Below are positions 6,421 through 15,121 of a DNA stretch of 34,730 bases, in pieces; the stretch's first letter is position 1, and each line of letters opens with the position of its first letter. The stretch is taken from contig CANMNA010000020.1 of NCBI GenBank assembly GCA_947499075.1, positions 1 through 34,730 of the forward strand, read 5' to 3'. This DNA is from Myxococcales bacterium. Its GTDB lineage: Bacteria > Myxococcota_A > UBA9042. Both the position numbers and the translations under genes were made by a program. The notes under the pieces are model-generated. The model worked only from the letters and a program-made list of their open reading frames with translations. It made no database searches and had not been told where the DNA came from.

Positions 6421-7899
6421 ATGACGCTTCGTCGCTCCCAGACTGCTACCGCCCTGTGGCCTTCGCTTGTCGGCGTGGCATTTGTGCTGTCGATCATCGG
6501 TGCCAACTTGTGGTCGATGTGGCAGGCGGAGCCCGAGCCAGCAACGATGGAGCCCTTGCAGCGACTCGGGGCACTGTACAATGCGCGCAGCGGGTTGCCC
6601 GCGACTGCGCTGGCCGCAGCCGGTGATCCCGAAACCGGAGGCCAGTTCGACGCAGCTGGACCGGCCAGTTCTGGGGCTGTCGCAGGCGGCACCCGTTCAG
6701 TTGCCGGTGTGCCCCGCATGGCAGAGCGCAGTGCGGGCGGCGAGATGACGCGCAGCACCGTCGTGCAGCCGGGCGAGAGCCTTGGCGCCGCGCTTGGTCA
6801 CTTGTTCATCGCGGGATCAGTGCAGCGCGACGTCATTGCGGCCTACGCCAAGCTGCGCAAGCCAGAGCGGTTGCAGGCCGGATGGCGGCTGTGGGCACGC
6901 TTTGCAACGCCGACCGCCCAGGGGCCGCAGCCGCTGGTTGATGGCGCGGCGCTGCTGGCGGTGGTGGTCGCTCCGAGCCACGGCGAGGGCGTGACCGTCT
7001 TGCGCGACGATCCGGTCAAGCACAATGCCAAGCCAGCCGGTGATTTCATTGCACACGAAGGCGGCCTGCCCGGCGTGGTCGTGCGCAAAGCCGTGCGCTG
7101 CGGTCTGGTTGGTCCGCTCGATGTCGCGTTGCGGCGGTGTGGCGAAGAAGAGGCCACCGCGATTCTGGTCGCGCAGATCCTCAACGACCGCCTGCACCCG
7201 GCGGTGGAGGCCAAGACCGGCGACGAGCTGCGCTTGGTCGTCGACAAGCTCTATGACGGCGATCAAGTGATTCGGACAATCGGGGTGGCGGCGCTGGAGC
7301 TGCGGCCCCCCGTCGGTGCCAAGACGACCGTGGTGCACTTTGACGACGGGCACGGCACTGAAGGCTACTTTGGTCTTCAGGGCGACGCCGCCGAGGCCAT
7401 GTTCCTGCGCCAGCCTTTGCGCAGCGGCCACACCACCAGCGGGTTCGGCATGCGGCTGCACCCGATTCTGCACAAGCTCAAGGCCCATTACGGTGTCGAC
7501 TTCGCAGCCAGCACGGGCACGCCGATCTATGCTGCCGCCGATGGCGTGCTGATTTCGGCGCACAAGGCTGGTGCGGCGGGCAACCTGGTGCGGCTGCGTC
7601 ATGGTGATGGATTTGTAACTGAATACATGCACATGCAGAAATTTGCGCCTGGCATTGACGCCGGCGAGCGCGTGGCCAAGGGTCAAGTCATCGGCTACGT
7701 GGGCAGTACGGGGCGCTCGACCGGCCCGCACTTGCACTTTGGCGTGCGCAAGAACGGTCGCTACCTCGATCCGACCTCGTTGAGCGACGTGCTACAGCCC
7801 AGCGTGGGCGGCAAGGCCCGCCGCGGGTTTGAGAGCCACGCAGCCGATGTGGTCAAGCTGCTGCAGGGTTTGGATAAGGGTTCCAAAAGCGGTACGTAG
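6421..7899 (+). CDS. Membrane-anchored M23 peptidase, MepM/Csd3-like
   Basis: A 492-residue envelope protein. The N-terminus has one membrane segment (about 12-34) that anchors it facing the periplasm. Residues about 113-160 (PGESLGAALGHLF...LQAGWRLW) resemble the LysM/OapA-like domain of YebA/MepM proteins, and about 190-330 the inhibitory domain seen in Csd3-type proteins. The C-terminal M23 domain (about 330-455) has the zinc motifs HxxxD (H356, D360) and HLH (H437, H439). Family members cleave peptide crosslinks in murein. The gene has a long clear upstream region and a convergent neighbour 15 bp downstream. All catalytic residues are present. Confidence 0.88.
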   Translation: MTLRRSQTATALWPSLVGVAFVLSIIGANLWSMWQAEPEPATMEPLQRLGALYNARSGLPATALAAAGDPETGGQFDAAGPASSGAVAGGTRSVAGVPRMAERSAGGEMTRSTVVQPGESLGAALGHLFIAGSVQRDVIAAYAKLRKPERLQAGWRLWARFATPTAQGPQPLVDGAALLAVVVAPSHGEGVTVLRDDPVKHNAKPAGDFIAHEGGLPGVVVRKAVRCGLVGPLDVALRRCGEEEATAILVAQILNDRLHPAVEAKTGDELRLVVDKLYDGDQVIRTIGVAALELRPPVGAKTTVVHFDDGHGTEGYFGLQGDAAEAMFLRQPLRSGHTTSGFGMRLHPILHKLKAHYGVDFAASTGTPIYAAADGVLISAHKAGAAGNLVRLRHGDGFVTEYMHMQKFAPGIDAGERVAKGQVIGYVGSTGRSTGPHLHFGVRKNGRYLDPTSLSDVLQPSVGGKARRGFESHAADVVKLLQGLDKGSKSGT

Positions 7900-7914
7900 C
7901 TTGGCTTCGAAGGC

Positions 7915-9078
7915 CTACAGCTGCAAATCCGAATCGTCGCGCGGTCGCAGCATCCACTGGCCAAACGAGTAGTTCAGGTGGCCAGCGATGCTGCCGAACT
8001 TGCTGCCGGCGGTCAGGGTAGTCTTGGCGTCCTTGTCCAGGTAGATCGAGCCGTAGGGCAGGGCGACGACCAAGCTGGCAGCGCCGCTTGCGACCACGAA
8101 TTGGCCGTGCAGTTTGCCGTCGTTGCCCGGCAAATTGGGCTCGCTGACCACGACCCCGGAGACACGCAGCAGCACATCTTCGTAAGGTTCGGTGTTTTTC
8201 GGCAGCATCGCCATGCTGACGTCGTAAGGCTGCGGTGCGGCGACCTTGCCCTTGACCACGACCGCGTCGGCCGTGTCGGCTGTGATCTCGGTCAGGCAGT
8301 AGAACTCGATCGCTGTGCCGGTGATCTGCACCACGTCGCCGGGCTGCACCGGCAGCGGATGGACGCCGACAATCACCGCCATCCTGGCATTTTCTGTGCT
8401 GGTCGGCCCCGTCGCCGGTCGCACAAAAAACAGACTGCTCTTTTTGCCAGTGCTCGCCGTGATGAGCTGGGTCGGGCCGGTGACCACCGCCGGCTCCAGG
8501 ATGACTTTGGCGTAAGCCGTCACGCCTGTGGGGTTTTCGCAGGTCAGGCTGCCCGCTGCCGTCTGCAGTTCGGCGATCGTCGCCGCGACGGGCCCCGCGG
8601 GCACATGGGGTGGACTGTCTGCAATTGTGGTGTCGATGGAGACGACTGTGTCTTGGGGCGCGCTATCGGCAACCACGGTGTCACTAGCGACCGGTGTTTC
8701 GGTGGTCTGACCGTCGCTCGCCGCCGTTTCTGTGCCTTGTTTGGTGTCGCTACCAGCTTGGCCATCGCTGGTCTGCGCCGCATCGGCCGCGGTCAGGGTA
8801 CAGACATTGCCGGCGTTGCAGGTCTGGCCTGCTGGGCAGGTGCCGCCAGGGCCGCAGAACAGCAAACCGCCGCCGCCGGAGCCACCGCCGTTGCCAGCGC
8901 AGCCGGCAAGTGCCACAAGTGCCATAAGGGCCCCTGCGAAATTAAGTCGATCAGCAGTAGGTTTGGCACCGTTGCCGCGAGTCGAACGCTTTCGAGAGCT
9001 TGGCAACCACCGCAGCCAGCTTGCTAGGTGGGCCGCAAGCTCGCGGCTTGACAGCCGACTCGCCGCTCCTTGCAGCAC
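7915..9078 (-). CDS. Lipoprotein with its 5' end replaced by an insertion element
   Basis: The body has a lipobox (LVALAGC, Cys codon 8899-8901), a Gly-rich stretch, a Cys-rich motif (CGPGGTCPAGQTCNAGNVC), a Thr/Ala/Asp-rich spacer and a C-terminal region that looks like an OB-fold beta-domain (VILEPAVVT...VQPGDVVQITG). The open frame begins with GTG 9078 inside the 182-bp element at 8928-9109, so its first 50 or so residues are element sequence and carry no signal peptide. ATG 8925, at the left target duplication, is too close to the lipobox to give one. The original start was ATG 9176. As it stands, export is probably lost, so the gene is likely non-functional. The function of the body is unknown. 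Confidence 0.7.
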   Translation of the reverse strand: MLQGAASRLSSRELAAHLASWLRWLPSSRKRSTRGNGAKPTADRLNFAGALMALVALAGCAGNGGGSGGGGLLFCGPGGTCPAGQTCNAGNVCTLTAADAAQTSDGQAGSDTKQGTETAASDGQTTETPVASDTVVADSAPQDTVVSIDTTIADSPPHVPAGPVAATIAELQTAAGSLTCENPTGVTAYAKVILEPAVVTGPTQLITASTGKKSSLFFVRPATGPTSTENARMAVIVGVHPLPVQPGDVVQITGTAIEFYCLTEITADTADAVVVKGKVAAPQPYDVSMAMLPKNTEPYEDVLLRVSGVVVSEPNLPGNDGKLHGQFVVASGAASLVVALPYGSIYLDKDAKTTLTAGSKFGSIAGHLNYSFGQWMLRPRDDSDLQL

Positions 9079-9109
9079 TAAAGTGATCGAGTTGTTCCTT
9101 GACCGTTCC
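8928..9109. mobile_element. Non-autonomous insertion element, 182-bp variant
   Basis: It is flanked by TAA at 8925-8927 and 9110-9112. The left half (GGGCCCCTGCGAAATTAAG, then CACCGTTGCCGCGAGTCGAA) matches the inverse of one end of the copy at 22658-22791. The right half (GCAAGCTCGCGGC, then GACTCGCCGCTCCTT and TGATCGAG) matches the inverse of the copy at 22870-23003. It therefore looks like two end-halves joined head to head, lacking the CAAAATC hairpin end. Removing it with one TAA restores a full lipoprotein signal peptide. It encodes no protein. Confidence 0.8.
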
Positions 9110-9112
9110 TAA

Positions 9113-9176
9113 GTGCCCATTGGACCGCTGTAAGGATCGCTGCGCTTGAAATGGACCGCCTCAACTGCCTGCTCAT
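9113..9176 (-). pseudogene. Detached original 5' end of the lipoprotein gene
   Basis: Starting at ATG 9176 the minus strand reads MSRQLRRSISSA and then ILTAVQW. Joined through one TTA (9110-9112) to 8924 it continues ALMALVALAGC, giving a textbook lipoprotein signal: two-plus-one arginines, a hydrophobic core and a lipobox. The insertion of 182 bp plus 3 bp shifts the frame, so this start no longer leads into the lipoprotein. Confidence 0.75.
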
Positions 9177-9280
9177 CGCGACCCCGCCGCGCCACGTGGC
9201 GCCCGAACCCGCAATGCGCCACACTGCCGATCGCGCAAGCCTACGGACAGGCATGGGCTTGCGTCAAGCTGGGCTGAGGA

Positions 9281-9425
9281 CCGCGATCCCCCACTTTGAG
9301 CGCATCTCTGCGTCACTGCGTCGCTTCTCTCGCTGCGGCGTACCAGAGTACGCCTCGCTCATTCAGCTCCTTGTTCCTTGATCTGCATCTCAAATCGGGG
9401 GCCGCGGGAGATTTCTGTGGGGAAT
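9281..9425 (+). repeat. Dispersed repeat of about 145 bp, copy 1
   Basis: CCGCGATCCCCCACTTTGAG through TGTGGGGAAT is closely matched, inverted, at 24816-24960. It contains the hairpin GGCGTAC-CAGA-GTACGCC (9337-9354); the other copy keeps the 7-bp stem but has a different loop. It ends 18 bp before the methyltransferase ATG. Confidence 0.9.
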
Positions 9426-9442
9426 TTAGGAGGAGCCGCATC

Positions 9443-10714
9443 ATGCCCCACGCACGCGCCACTGCGCCCACCACCGTCGTCGTCTCCGCCTTGGGTGGCT
9501 TGGGCGACGGGATCGCCCGTTTGCCCTCCGGCGAGGTTGTGCTCATTGCAGGCACCGTGCCCGGCGACGTGGTGCAGATTGAACTGGTACCGAAGCGCAA
9601 GGGCGTGCAGCGCGGCGAATTGCTGGCCATCGTTGCCCCATCGCCCGACCGCACTGCGCCGCCTTGTTCAGCCTTTGGCCGTTGTGGTGGCTGCGATTTG
9701 CAGCATTTGGCCTTGGCTGCCCAGCAGGACCACAAGCGCAGCCAGCTGCAGCGTTTGGTTCAGCCAGACAACGTCGCGGTCTCGCTCACCGCCGTTGCGC
9801 CCTACGGTAATCGCCGCAGGATGCGCCTGCACCTGCGCCAGACGCCGCGCGGGCTGGTCGCGGGCTTTCTGGCCGCCCGTTCGGACGAAGTCGCGGTGGC
9901 AGACGCGTGCCTGATCCTTGATCCAACGCTGGAAGCACTGCGGACGCGCCTGCCAGCCGTGCTCAGCCAACTGCTGTTCAAAGGTGAATTGCACGCCATC
10001 GTTGGTGCGCAGGGAGCTATCGCGGCGCTGTTTGGCTTGCCGGTGCGGCAGGCGGAACTACCGTCGGCCCAAGTGTTGGCCCAAGCGCTGCAATTGTCCG
10101 GCTTGCGCTTCCACATTGGCCAGACCTGCGACAGTTGGGGTCAGGACTGCGTGGCTTTGCCCGAAATCGCGCCACCGTGGTCGGTGCGGATCCGGGCCGA
10201 CGGTTTCTGTCAGGCCAGTGGGCACGCCAACGTCGCGCTGCGCGGCGCCGTCGCGCATGCGCTCGCCGACTTGGACAAGGGTGGCTCCGCCCGCGAGTTT
10301 TTTGCCGGATCTGGCAACTTCACCGACCTGCTACTGGCGCACTGTGACCATGTTCAGGCGGTGGAACGCAACGGCCACGCCTGCACAGAGCTTGCGCGCA
10401 GTGCCCAGCTGGCCGGGCATTCCCAACGTCTGGCAGTCGTGCACGCCGATGTGGCGACGGTCCTGCACACGACTGCGGCCGATGAACTGTGGCTGCTCGA
10501 CCCGGGTCGGCCGGGAGCGCCAGAGGTCGCCGCTGCCGCCGGTCGGCTGCGCCCGCGCGCCCTGATTTACGTCAGTTGTGCGCTCGACACGCTGGGCCGC
10601 GATCTGGCGACCTTGCGCAACGCCGGTTATGCCGTCCGCACCGCCAACCTGGTCGATGCCTTCCCGTGGACCGTGCACGCGGAGGCTGTGGTGATGCTCG
10701 CCCCCGTACGCTGA
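9443..10714 (+). CDS. TrmA/RlmD-type RNA (uracil-5-)-methyltransferase
   Basis: A 423-residue SAM-dependent RNA methyltransferase. A TRAM RNA-binding domain (about 10-66) is followed by the iron-sulphur ligands C75, C81, C84 (CSAFGRCGGC) and probably C156. The SAM site is FFAGSGNFTDLL (about 291-302). LDPGRPGAP stands for the family's LDPPR-G motif, and the nucleophile is C379 in VSCALDTLGRDL. Family members make 5-methyluridine in 23S rRNA or tRNA; which base is modified here cannot be told. The start is fixed by AGGAGG at 9428-9433, and the 145-bp repeat ends just upstream. An in-frame extension back to 9296 runs through the repeat and is rejected. Confidence 0.88.
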   Translation: MPHARATAPTTVVVSALGGLGDGIARLPSGEVVLIAGTVPGDVVQIELVPKRKGVQRGELLAIVAPSPDRTAPPCSAFGRCGGCDLQHLALAAQQDHKRSQLQRLVQPDNVAVSLTAVAPYGNRRRMRLHLRQTPRGLVAGFLAARSDEVAVADACLILDPTLEALRTRLPAVLSQLLFKGELHAIVGAQGAIAALFGLPVRQAELPSAQVLAQALQLSGLRFHIGQTCDSWGQDCVALPEIAPPWSVRIRADGFCQASGHANVALRGAVAHALADLDKGGSAREFFAGSGNFTDLLLAHCDHVQAVERNGHACTELARSAQLAGHSQRLAVVHADVATVLHTTAADELWLLDPGRPGAPEVAAAAGRLRPRALIYVSCALDTLGRDLATLRNAGYAVRTANLVDAFPWTVHAEAVVMLAPVR

Positions 10715-10814
10715 GCAATCGCACCGCAACTGCCCGAATCTGCGAGTTTGCACCCCAACGCAATCGGCGCTACCCTTTCGCCCGCGAGGACTGCGCTGGT
10801 CCGTTGGTCGCCCT

Positions 10815-12656
10815 ATGCCGTTGTTGCCCAGTTCCCCAAAGCTTGCAGCGCTTGTGGTCGCCGCCGCGCTGCCTTGCTGTGCGGCCGATCCACCGCCTGC
10901 CGCGCCGCAAGGCGCCATGTCGCTCGCGTTTGCTGCGCTGACCGGCACCGGCTGTACTGCCACCGCCAATGGCAAAAAGCAGCTGCCGGCTGACGTCGAG
11001 ACGTTGGTGGCCCAGTGGAGCGCGACGGTGACGCTCAAGTCTGGCACGACCGAGAAGAAGACCGGCTCGGCCACCACCACCCGCGCCAAATTAAGTGCCG
11101 GCGCGTGGGACATCAAAGAGTTGCCAGTCTCTGACGAGTTTGACCTCGATGTCTACGGATGCAGCAAGGACAAGAAACTTGTCTACGCCGGCCGCAACAA
11201 CGGTCTGAAAATTCAGGAAGGAACCTCGCAGCCGGCCCATATTTTCTTGGCTCCGACCGGCAAGCTGGCCTGCACGGGCAGCCCGACCGGCCAAGCCAAG
11301 GTCAGCGTCGCGCGCAGCCTCGCCGGCGCCGCAGTTTTGGCCTCAGGCGACGCTGTCGTCGCCGGTGGCGTCGTCAACTGGAAGAGTTCGTCGGGCGAAG
11401 GCGAGGGCAGCCAAGCCATTGACTATTATGACGTGCGCTTGGGTCACTTTCGGCCCGGCCCCAACCTGTCGGTGCCGCGCGTGCTGCCGCATGTCCATGC
11501 CATCGGCAAGGAGGGCAAGCCGCAGGTGCTGGTGGTGGGTGGGGCGCTGGCGGTGCGGCGGATTTCCTCGGACGGCAGCAAGTACGTGTTGCAGACGCTG
11601 GTGCCGGACAAAGTCGAGACGGCGACGCCATCGGTCAAGGCCGAGTTGGTCGATCTCACGCCCGGAGCGTCTGCGACCAAGGCCCTGAGCGCCGCAGTCG
11701 ATGTCGGCGTGGGGGCGTATGTGCTCTCTAGCTCGATTCGACTAGACAAAGCCATCTTGTTCGTGGGCGGCGTGTCCGAAGCTGGTCAGGCGATGGACAA
11801 GGCGACGCGCCTGAACAATCCAGAGGATATCGTCGCTGGTGGCACCGGCAAGACCGACTCCTTCAAGCTCAACGCCTTGCGCGTCCGGCCGGCGTTGCTG
11901 AGCTTTTCCGATGGTACGGTGGTGATTTGGGGTGGCGCGCTGCTGCCCGGTGGCAAAGCTCCGACGGCGGATGCCGTAGGCGAGCTGCTGCTGCTGGCGA
12001 CGGGCACGCTGGTCTCAGAAAAGCTGGCCATCACCGGCAATCCGGCGTTGGTCGACGACCCCAATCTCTCGACCATCGCGCCGCTGGTGGTGCCGGTCGC
12101 GCGCACGGCCGACGTGCTGACATTTCTGGTCGCGGGCGGCATGCCCGTCAAGAGCCCGACCAACGCGCTGGCGGCGCCGACGTACTTGGTTACCGTGACC
12201 AAGTCGAGCAAAACAGCCGAATTGCGCAGCGTGAGCCTGCCTGGCGACCTCAAGCTCAAGGCCGGCCTGTTTGGCGTAGGCATCGCGCTCGACGGCCGCC
12301 GGGCGCTGGTCGGCGGCGGCTTGGTCTCGCTGGCCGCCAATCCCGAGGTCATCAGCCTGTGCCCCAAGGCCAGCCCCAACTCAAGCGAAGACTGCGTGAT
12401 GAGCGACGCGTGGGTGGTGCGCGTGCCCGATGTGCTGGCAGGCCTGGACGCCCCAACACCGCTCGAGTTGCTGCATACGTTGTCCTTTGATGGTCCCCGG
12501 TTCGGCATGGCCACGGCGTCGCTGCCGCTGGGCGCACTGCTGGCCGGTGGCCAATCCAGTACGCGGTCGGGCGACACCGCCGCCGTGCTCGATGACCTCG
12601 GCTCGGTGCTCACGGTGATCCCTGCGCTCGGCGACGCCGCGGCGATCTGCAAGTAG
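10815..12656 (+). CDS. Secreted kelch-like beta-propeller protein
   Basis: A 613-residue protein with a signal peptide (about 1-24, AALVVAAALPCCAAD); the Cys pair could be a poor lipobox or simply lie near a signal peptidase I site. The rest contains at least six repeats around Gly-Gly turns (VVGGAL, FVGGVS, VIWGGALLP, VAGGMP, LVGGGLVS, LLAGGQSS), the pattern of kelch/galactose-oxidase-like propellers. The start is ATG 10815. It ends 6 bp before lipA on the same strand, so the two are probably co-transcribed, although no functional link is evident. Its ligand is unknown. Confidence 0.75.
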   Translation: MPLLPSSPKLAALVVAAALPCCAADPPPAAPQGAMSLAFAALTGTGCTATANGKKQLPADVETLVAQWSATVTLKSGTTEKKTGSATTTRAKLSAGAWDIKELPVSDEFDLDVYGCSKDKKLVYAGRNNGLKIQEGTSQPAHIFLAPTGKLACTGSPTGQAKVSVARSLAGAAVLASGDAVVAGGVVNWKSSSGEGEGSQAIDYYDVRLGHFRPGPNLSVPRVLPHVHAIGKEGKPQVLVVGGALAVRRISSDGSKYVLQTLVPDKVETATPSVKAELVDLTPGASATKALSAAVDVGVGAYVLSSSIRLDKAILFVGGVSEAGQAMDKATRLNNPEDIVAGGTGKTDSFKLNALRVRPALLSFSDGTVVIWGGALLPGGKAPTADAVGELLLLATGTLVSEKLAITGNPALVDDPNLSTIAPLVVPVARTADVLTFLVAGGMPVKSPTNALAAPTYLVTVTKSSKTAELRSVSLPGDLKLKAGLFGVGIALDGRRALVGGGLVSLAANPEVISLCPKASPNSSEDCVMSDAWVVRVPDVLAGLDAPTPLELLHTLSFDGPRFGMATASLPLGALLAGGQSSTRSGDTAAVLDDLGSVLTVIPALGDAAAICK

Positions 12657-12662
12657 CACACC

Positions 12663-13658
12663 GTGCGCTTGTCTTTGGAACAGTCGGCGCTGCTGCGCCA
12701 GCGCGCCGCGGTCCAGGCCGAACAGGCCCACGCTGATCAAGGCGGCCTTGGTCCGGCGCCAGCGCGGCCGCGCTTGCCGCCCTGGATCAGTGCGCCCTTG
12801 CCCGGTGGCGAGCGCTACGCTGCGATCAAGACCAAGCTGCGCGACCGCAAGCTGCACACCGTCTGTGAAGAGGCCCAGTGCCCCAACATTGGCCAGTGCT
12901 GGAACGAAGGCACCGCCACGCTGATGCTGATGGGCGATACCTGCACCCGCGCCTGCAAGTTCTGCGCGGTCAAGTCCAATCCGCGCCCCGCGCCGCTGGA
13001 CATCGACGAGCCGCACAAAGCCGCCGAACAGGTTGGGCTGATGGGGCTGGACTACGTGGTGCTGACCAGCGTCAACCGCGACGACCTGCCCGATGGCGGT
13101 GCAGACCACTTCGCCCAAACGGTCCGCGCGATCAAGCAGATCAGCCCGCGCACGCTGGTCGAAGTGCTCACCCCAGATTTTGAGGGCCGACTGGTCGATG
13201 TCGCGCGGGTGCTCGATGCTGGGCCAGATGTGTTTGCCCACAACATCGAGACCGTGCAGCGGCTGCAGCGACAAGTGCGCGATCGCCGCGCCAGCTTTGA
13301 CCAAAGCTTGGCCGTGCTCCAGTTCGCCAAGCGCCACCGCCCCCAAGTGGTGACCAAGAGCTCGATCATGCTCGGGCTGGGCGAGGCTGACCCGGAGGTC
13401 GACGCCGCGCTGGTGGCCCTGCGCGATCACGCCGTCGACGCGGTGACGCTGGGGCAGTACCTGCGGCCCAGCCCGTGGCACCACGAGGTGGTGCGGTTTG
13501 CCGATCCGGCCGAGTTTGTGCAGTGGCAGCAGCGCGCCGAGGCCTTGGGCTTTGCTTACTGCGCCTCGGGGCCGCTGGTGCGCTCCAGCTACCGGGCGGG
13601 TGAGCACTACCTGCGCGGCTTGGCCAAAGCGCGACAGGCAGCCACTTGCGCTGACTGA
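12663..13658 (+). CDS. lipA: Lipoyl synthase
   Basis: A 331-residue radical-SAM enzyme that inserts two sulphurs into protein-bound octanoate to make lipoyl cofactor. The auxiliary cluster ligands are C68, C73, C79 (CEEAQCPNIGQC) and the radical-SAM ligands C94, C98, C101 (CTRACKFC). LTSVNRDDLPDGG and TLVEVLTPDF are lipA signatures, and the C-terminal RSSYRAGE supplies the conserved serine region that binds the auxiliary cluster. The GTG start at 12663 follows the propeller gene by 6 bp; the first 38 residues are a variable extension. No lipB is in the window. It converges on the SRAP gene with a 15-bp gap. Confidence 0.95.
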   Translation: MRLSLEQSALLRQRAAVQAEQAHADQGGLGPAPARPRLPPWISAPLPGGERYAAIKTKLRDRKLHTVCEEAQCPNIGQCWNEGTATLMLMGDTCTRACKFCAVKSNPRPAPLDIDEPHKAAEQVGLMGLDYVVLTSVNRDDLPDGGADHFAQTVRAIKQISPRTLVEVLTPDFEGRLVDVARVLDAGPDVFAHNIETVQRLQRQVRDRRASFDQSLAVLQFAKRHRPQVVTKSSIMLGLGEADPEVDAALVALRDHAVDAVTLGQYLRPSPWHHEVVRFADPAEFVQWQQRAEALGFAYCASGPLVRSSYRAGEHYLRGLAKARQAATCAD

Positions 13659-13673
13659 TGCCTGCTCCAGCAG

Positions 13674-14369
13674 CTAGAACAAGCTGCCTTGCCGCATGCC
13701 GGTCGCAGGCGCCAGACACTGCGGACCCTCGCGGCCCGCAACGTTGACATAGGTCGACACCCGCGTCACCGCCAGCTCTCCGTCGTAGGGCACCAGCAGC
13801 GGTTGTAGCGCTTCTGCTGGCAACGCTTCGGGCGACAGCCACAGCGGCCATGCGGCGCGGGGCAAGATCACGGCCATGCGATCATGCAGCGCCGCCACCG
13901 TTGGATTGGGCGCGGTGGTCACCAGCGTCACCGAGTGCAGCAGCTGATCCGGCGCCCCCGGCGGCTGCCATGCCTCCCAGAGAGCTGCGACCGCGAGGGG
14001 CTTTCCGCTCGGCAAGCCAAAGTGGTGCGGCACCTTGGTCTTGCCCACCGTCTGCCACTCGTAAAAGCCATCCATGAGCAGCAAGCCGCGCCGCCGCTGG
14101 TAGGCTTGCCGGAAGCTGGGCTTGTCGGCCAGCGACTCGCTGCGGGCATTGGCGAGCTGATTGCCGATCGCTGGATCCTTGGCCCAATATGGCACCAGAC
14201 CCCAGCGCATCACCTCAGCCCGGCGTGGTCCCGCTCGGTTGGTCACCACCAGCACCGGCTGGCTGGGCGCGATGTTGTAGCGCGGACCCAGCTCTTCGGG
14301 CTGATCGCTCAGGTCGAACGCTTCTGCCAGCTCCGACGCCGGGGTTTTTTGGGTGAAGCGTCCGCACAT
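13674..14369 (-). CDS. yedK: SRAP-domain protein (YedK/HMCES family)
   Basis: A 231-residue protein of normal family length. The invariant Cys2 (MCGRF), the PRYNIAPSQ motif (about 29-37), NARSE (about 74-78), E104 in GFYEW and H162 in LHDRM are all present. In this family Cys2 forms a thiazolidine crosslink with abasic sites in single-stranded DNA and shields them, while the Glu and His assist. The stop of the gene upstream on the same strand is read at 14373 and this ATG is at 14369, so they are nearly contiguous and probably one transcript with the aminoacyl-transferase gene. Confidence 0.93.
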   Translation of the reverse strand: MCGRFTQKTPASELAEAFDLSDQPEELGPRYNIAPSQPVLVVTNRAGPRRAEVMRWGLVPYWAKDPAIGNQLANARSESLADKPSFRQAYQRRRGLLLMDGFYEWQTVGKTKVPHHFGLPSGKPLAVAALWEAWQPPGAPDQLLHSVTLVTTAPNPTVAALHDRMAVILPRAAWPLWLSPEALPAEALQPLLVPYDGELAVTRVSTYVNVAGREGPQCLAPATGMRQGSLF

Positions 14370-14372
14370 CGC

Positions 14373-15107
14373 TTACTGCTCCCGCTGCGGCGGCTGGCGC
14401 GGCATCGCTTGCCACTGGCCACCGATCAGCCGCTGGTGAGGGCCGTAGCTCGCCTTGTAGCGCATCGCCCGGCATCCGGCCACGAAGAACCCCAGGTACA
14501 GCCACTGGATGCCCCAGTGTTGGCACAGCGCCACTTGTTCGACCACCGAGAACACGCCTACCGACAGGCCTGACACTTGCGGATCATAGCAGCAGTAAAC
14601 CGCCGACAGGCTGGTCGTCCCGCGATCGACAATCGCTAGGCCGACCAACTGCGGGCCGAGCCAGTAGGTGAGCTCCCAGGTGTCGACGCACGACTCGGCC
14701 AGAAAGCCGCTGTAATCTGCTGCCGTGGCCAGCCCTTCGCCAGAGTCCAGGCCACGCAGGCGCTTGTGCAGGTTATACAGGCGCACCCGCTCGGCATCGA
14801 CTTGCGGCCGGCCCAGGCGGACCGTCAGGCGCGCCCGGCCCAAGCGGTGCATCCGGGCCTGGGTGCGACTGGGCGCGAACTGCCCCACGTCCAGCCGAAT
14901 CGCTTCACAGGCGTGGCAGCTGCCACACTCGGGCCGGTACAACAGGATGCCTTGGCGCCGGTCGCCGCGGGCCAAGCAAGCGTCAAACTGATCGCCGGTC
15001 AGTTGCACCAGCGGCAGGCGCATCGGCAGCACCGCCGTCTGGTCCGCCAGATACGGGCAGCGGTGCGGCGTGCGATCGACGACCAGATAGGGCCAGTGCA
15101 CCGCCAC
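14373..15107 (-). CDS. bpt: Leucyl/arginyl-tRNA--protein transferase (Bpt/Ate type)
   Basis: It transfers an amino acid from aminoacyl-tRNA to N-terminal acidic residues, marking proteins for Clp-dependent turnover. The N-terminal domain has CPYL and the Cys cluster CGSCHACEAIR; the GNAT-like C-terminal part includes WLYLGFFVAGCRAMRYKASYGPHQ, close to the family's YLGYWI-G-M-YK motif. I place the start at GTG 15107, which puts the CPYL motif about 17 residues in, as is usual, and leaves a 14-bp gap to the upstream stop at 15122. A start at 15170 would add 21 residues and overlap the upstream gene. The gene may equally be annotated ate. Confidence 0.85.
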   Translation of the reverse strand: MAVHWPYLVVDRTPHRCPYLADQTAVLPMRLPLVQLTGDQFDACLARGDRRQGILLYRPECGSCHACEAIRLDVGQFAPSRTQARMHRLGRARLTVRLGRPQVDAERVRLYNLHKRLRGLDSGEGLATAADYSGFLAESCVDTWELTYWLGPQLVGLAIVDRGTTSLSAVYCCYDPQVSGLSVGVFSVVEQVALCQHWGIQWLYLGFFVAGCRAMRYKASYGPHQRLIGGQWQAMPRQPPQREQ

Positions 15108-15121
15108 CTCAGCCTTGTGTG

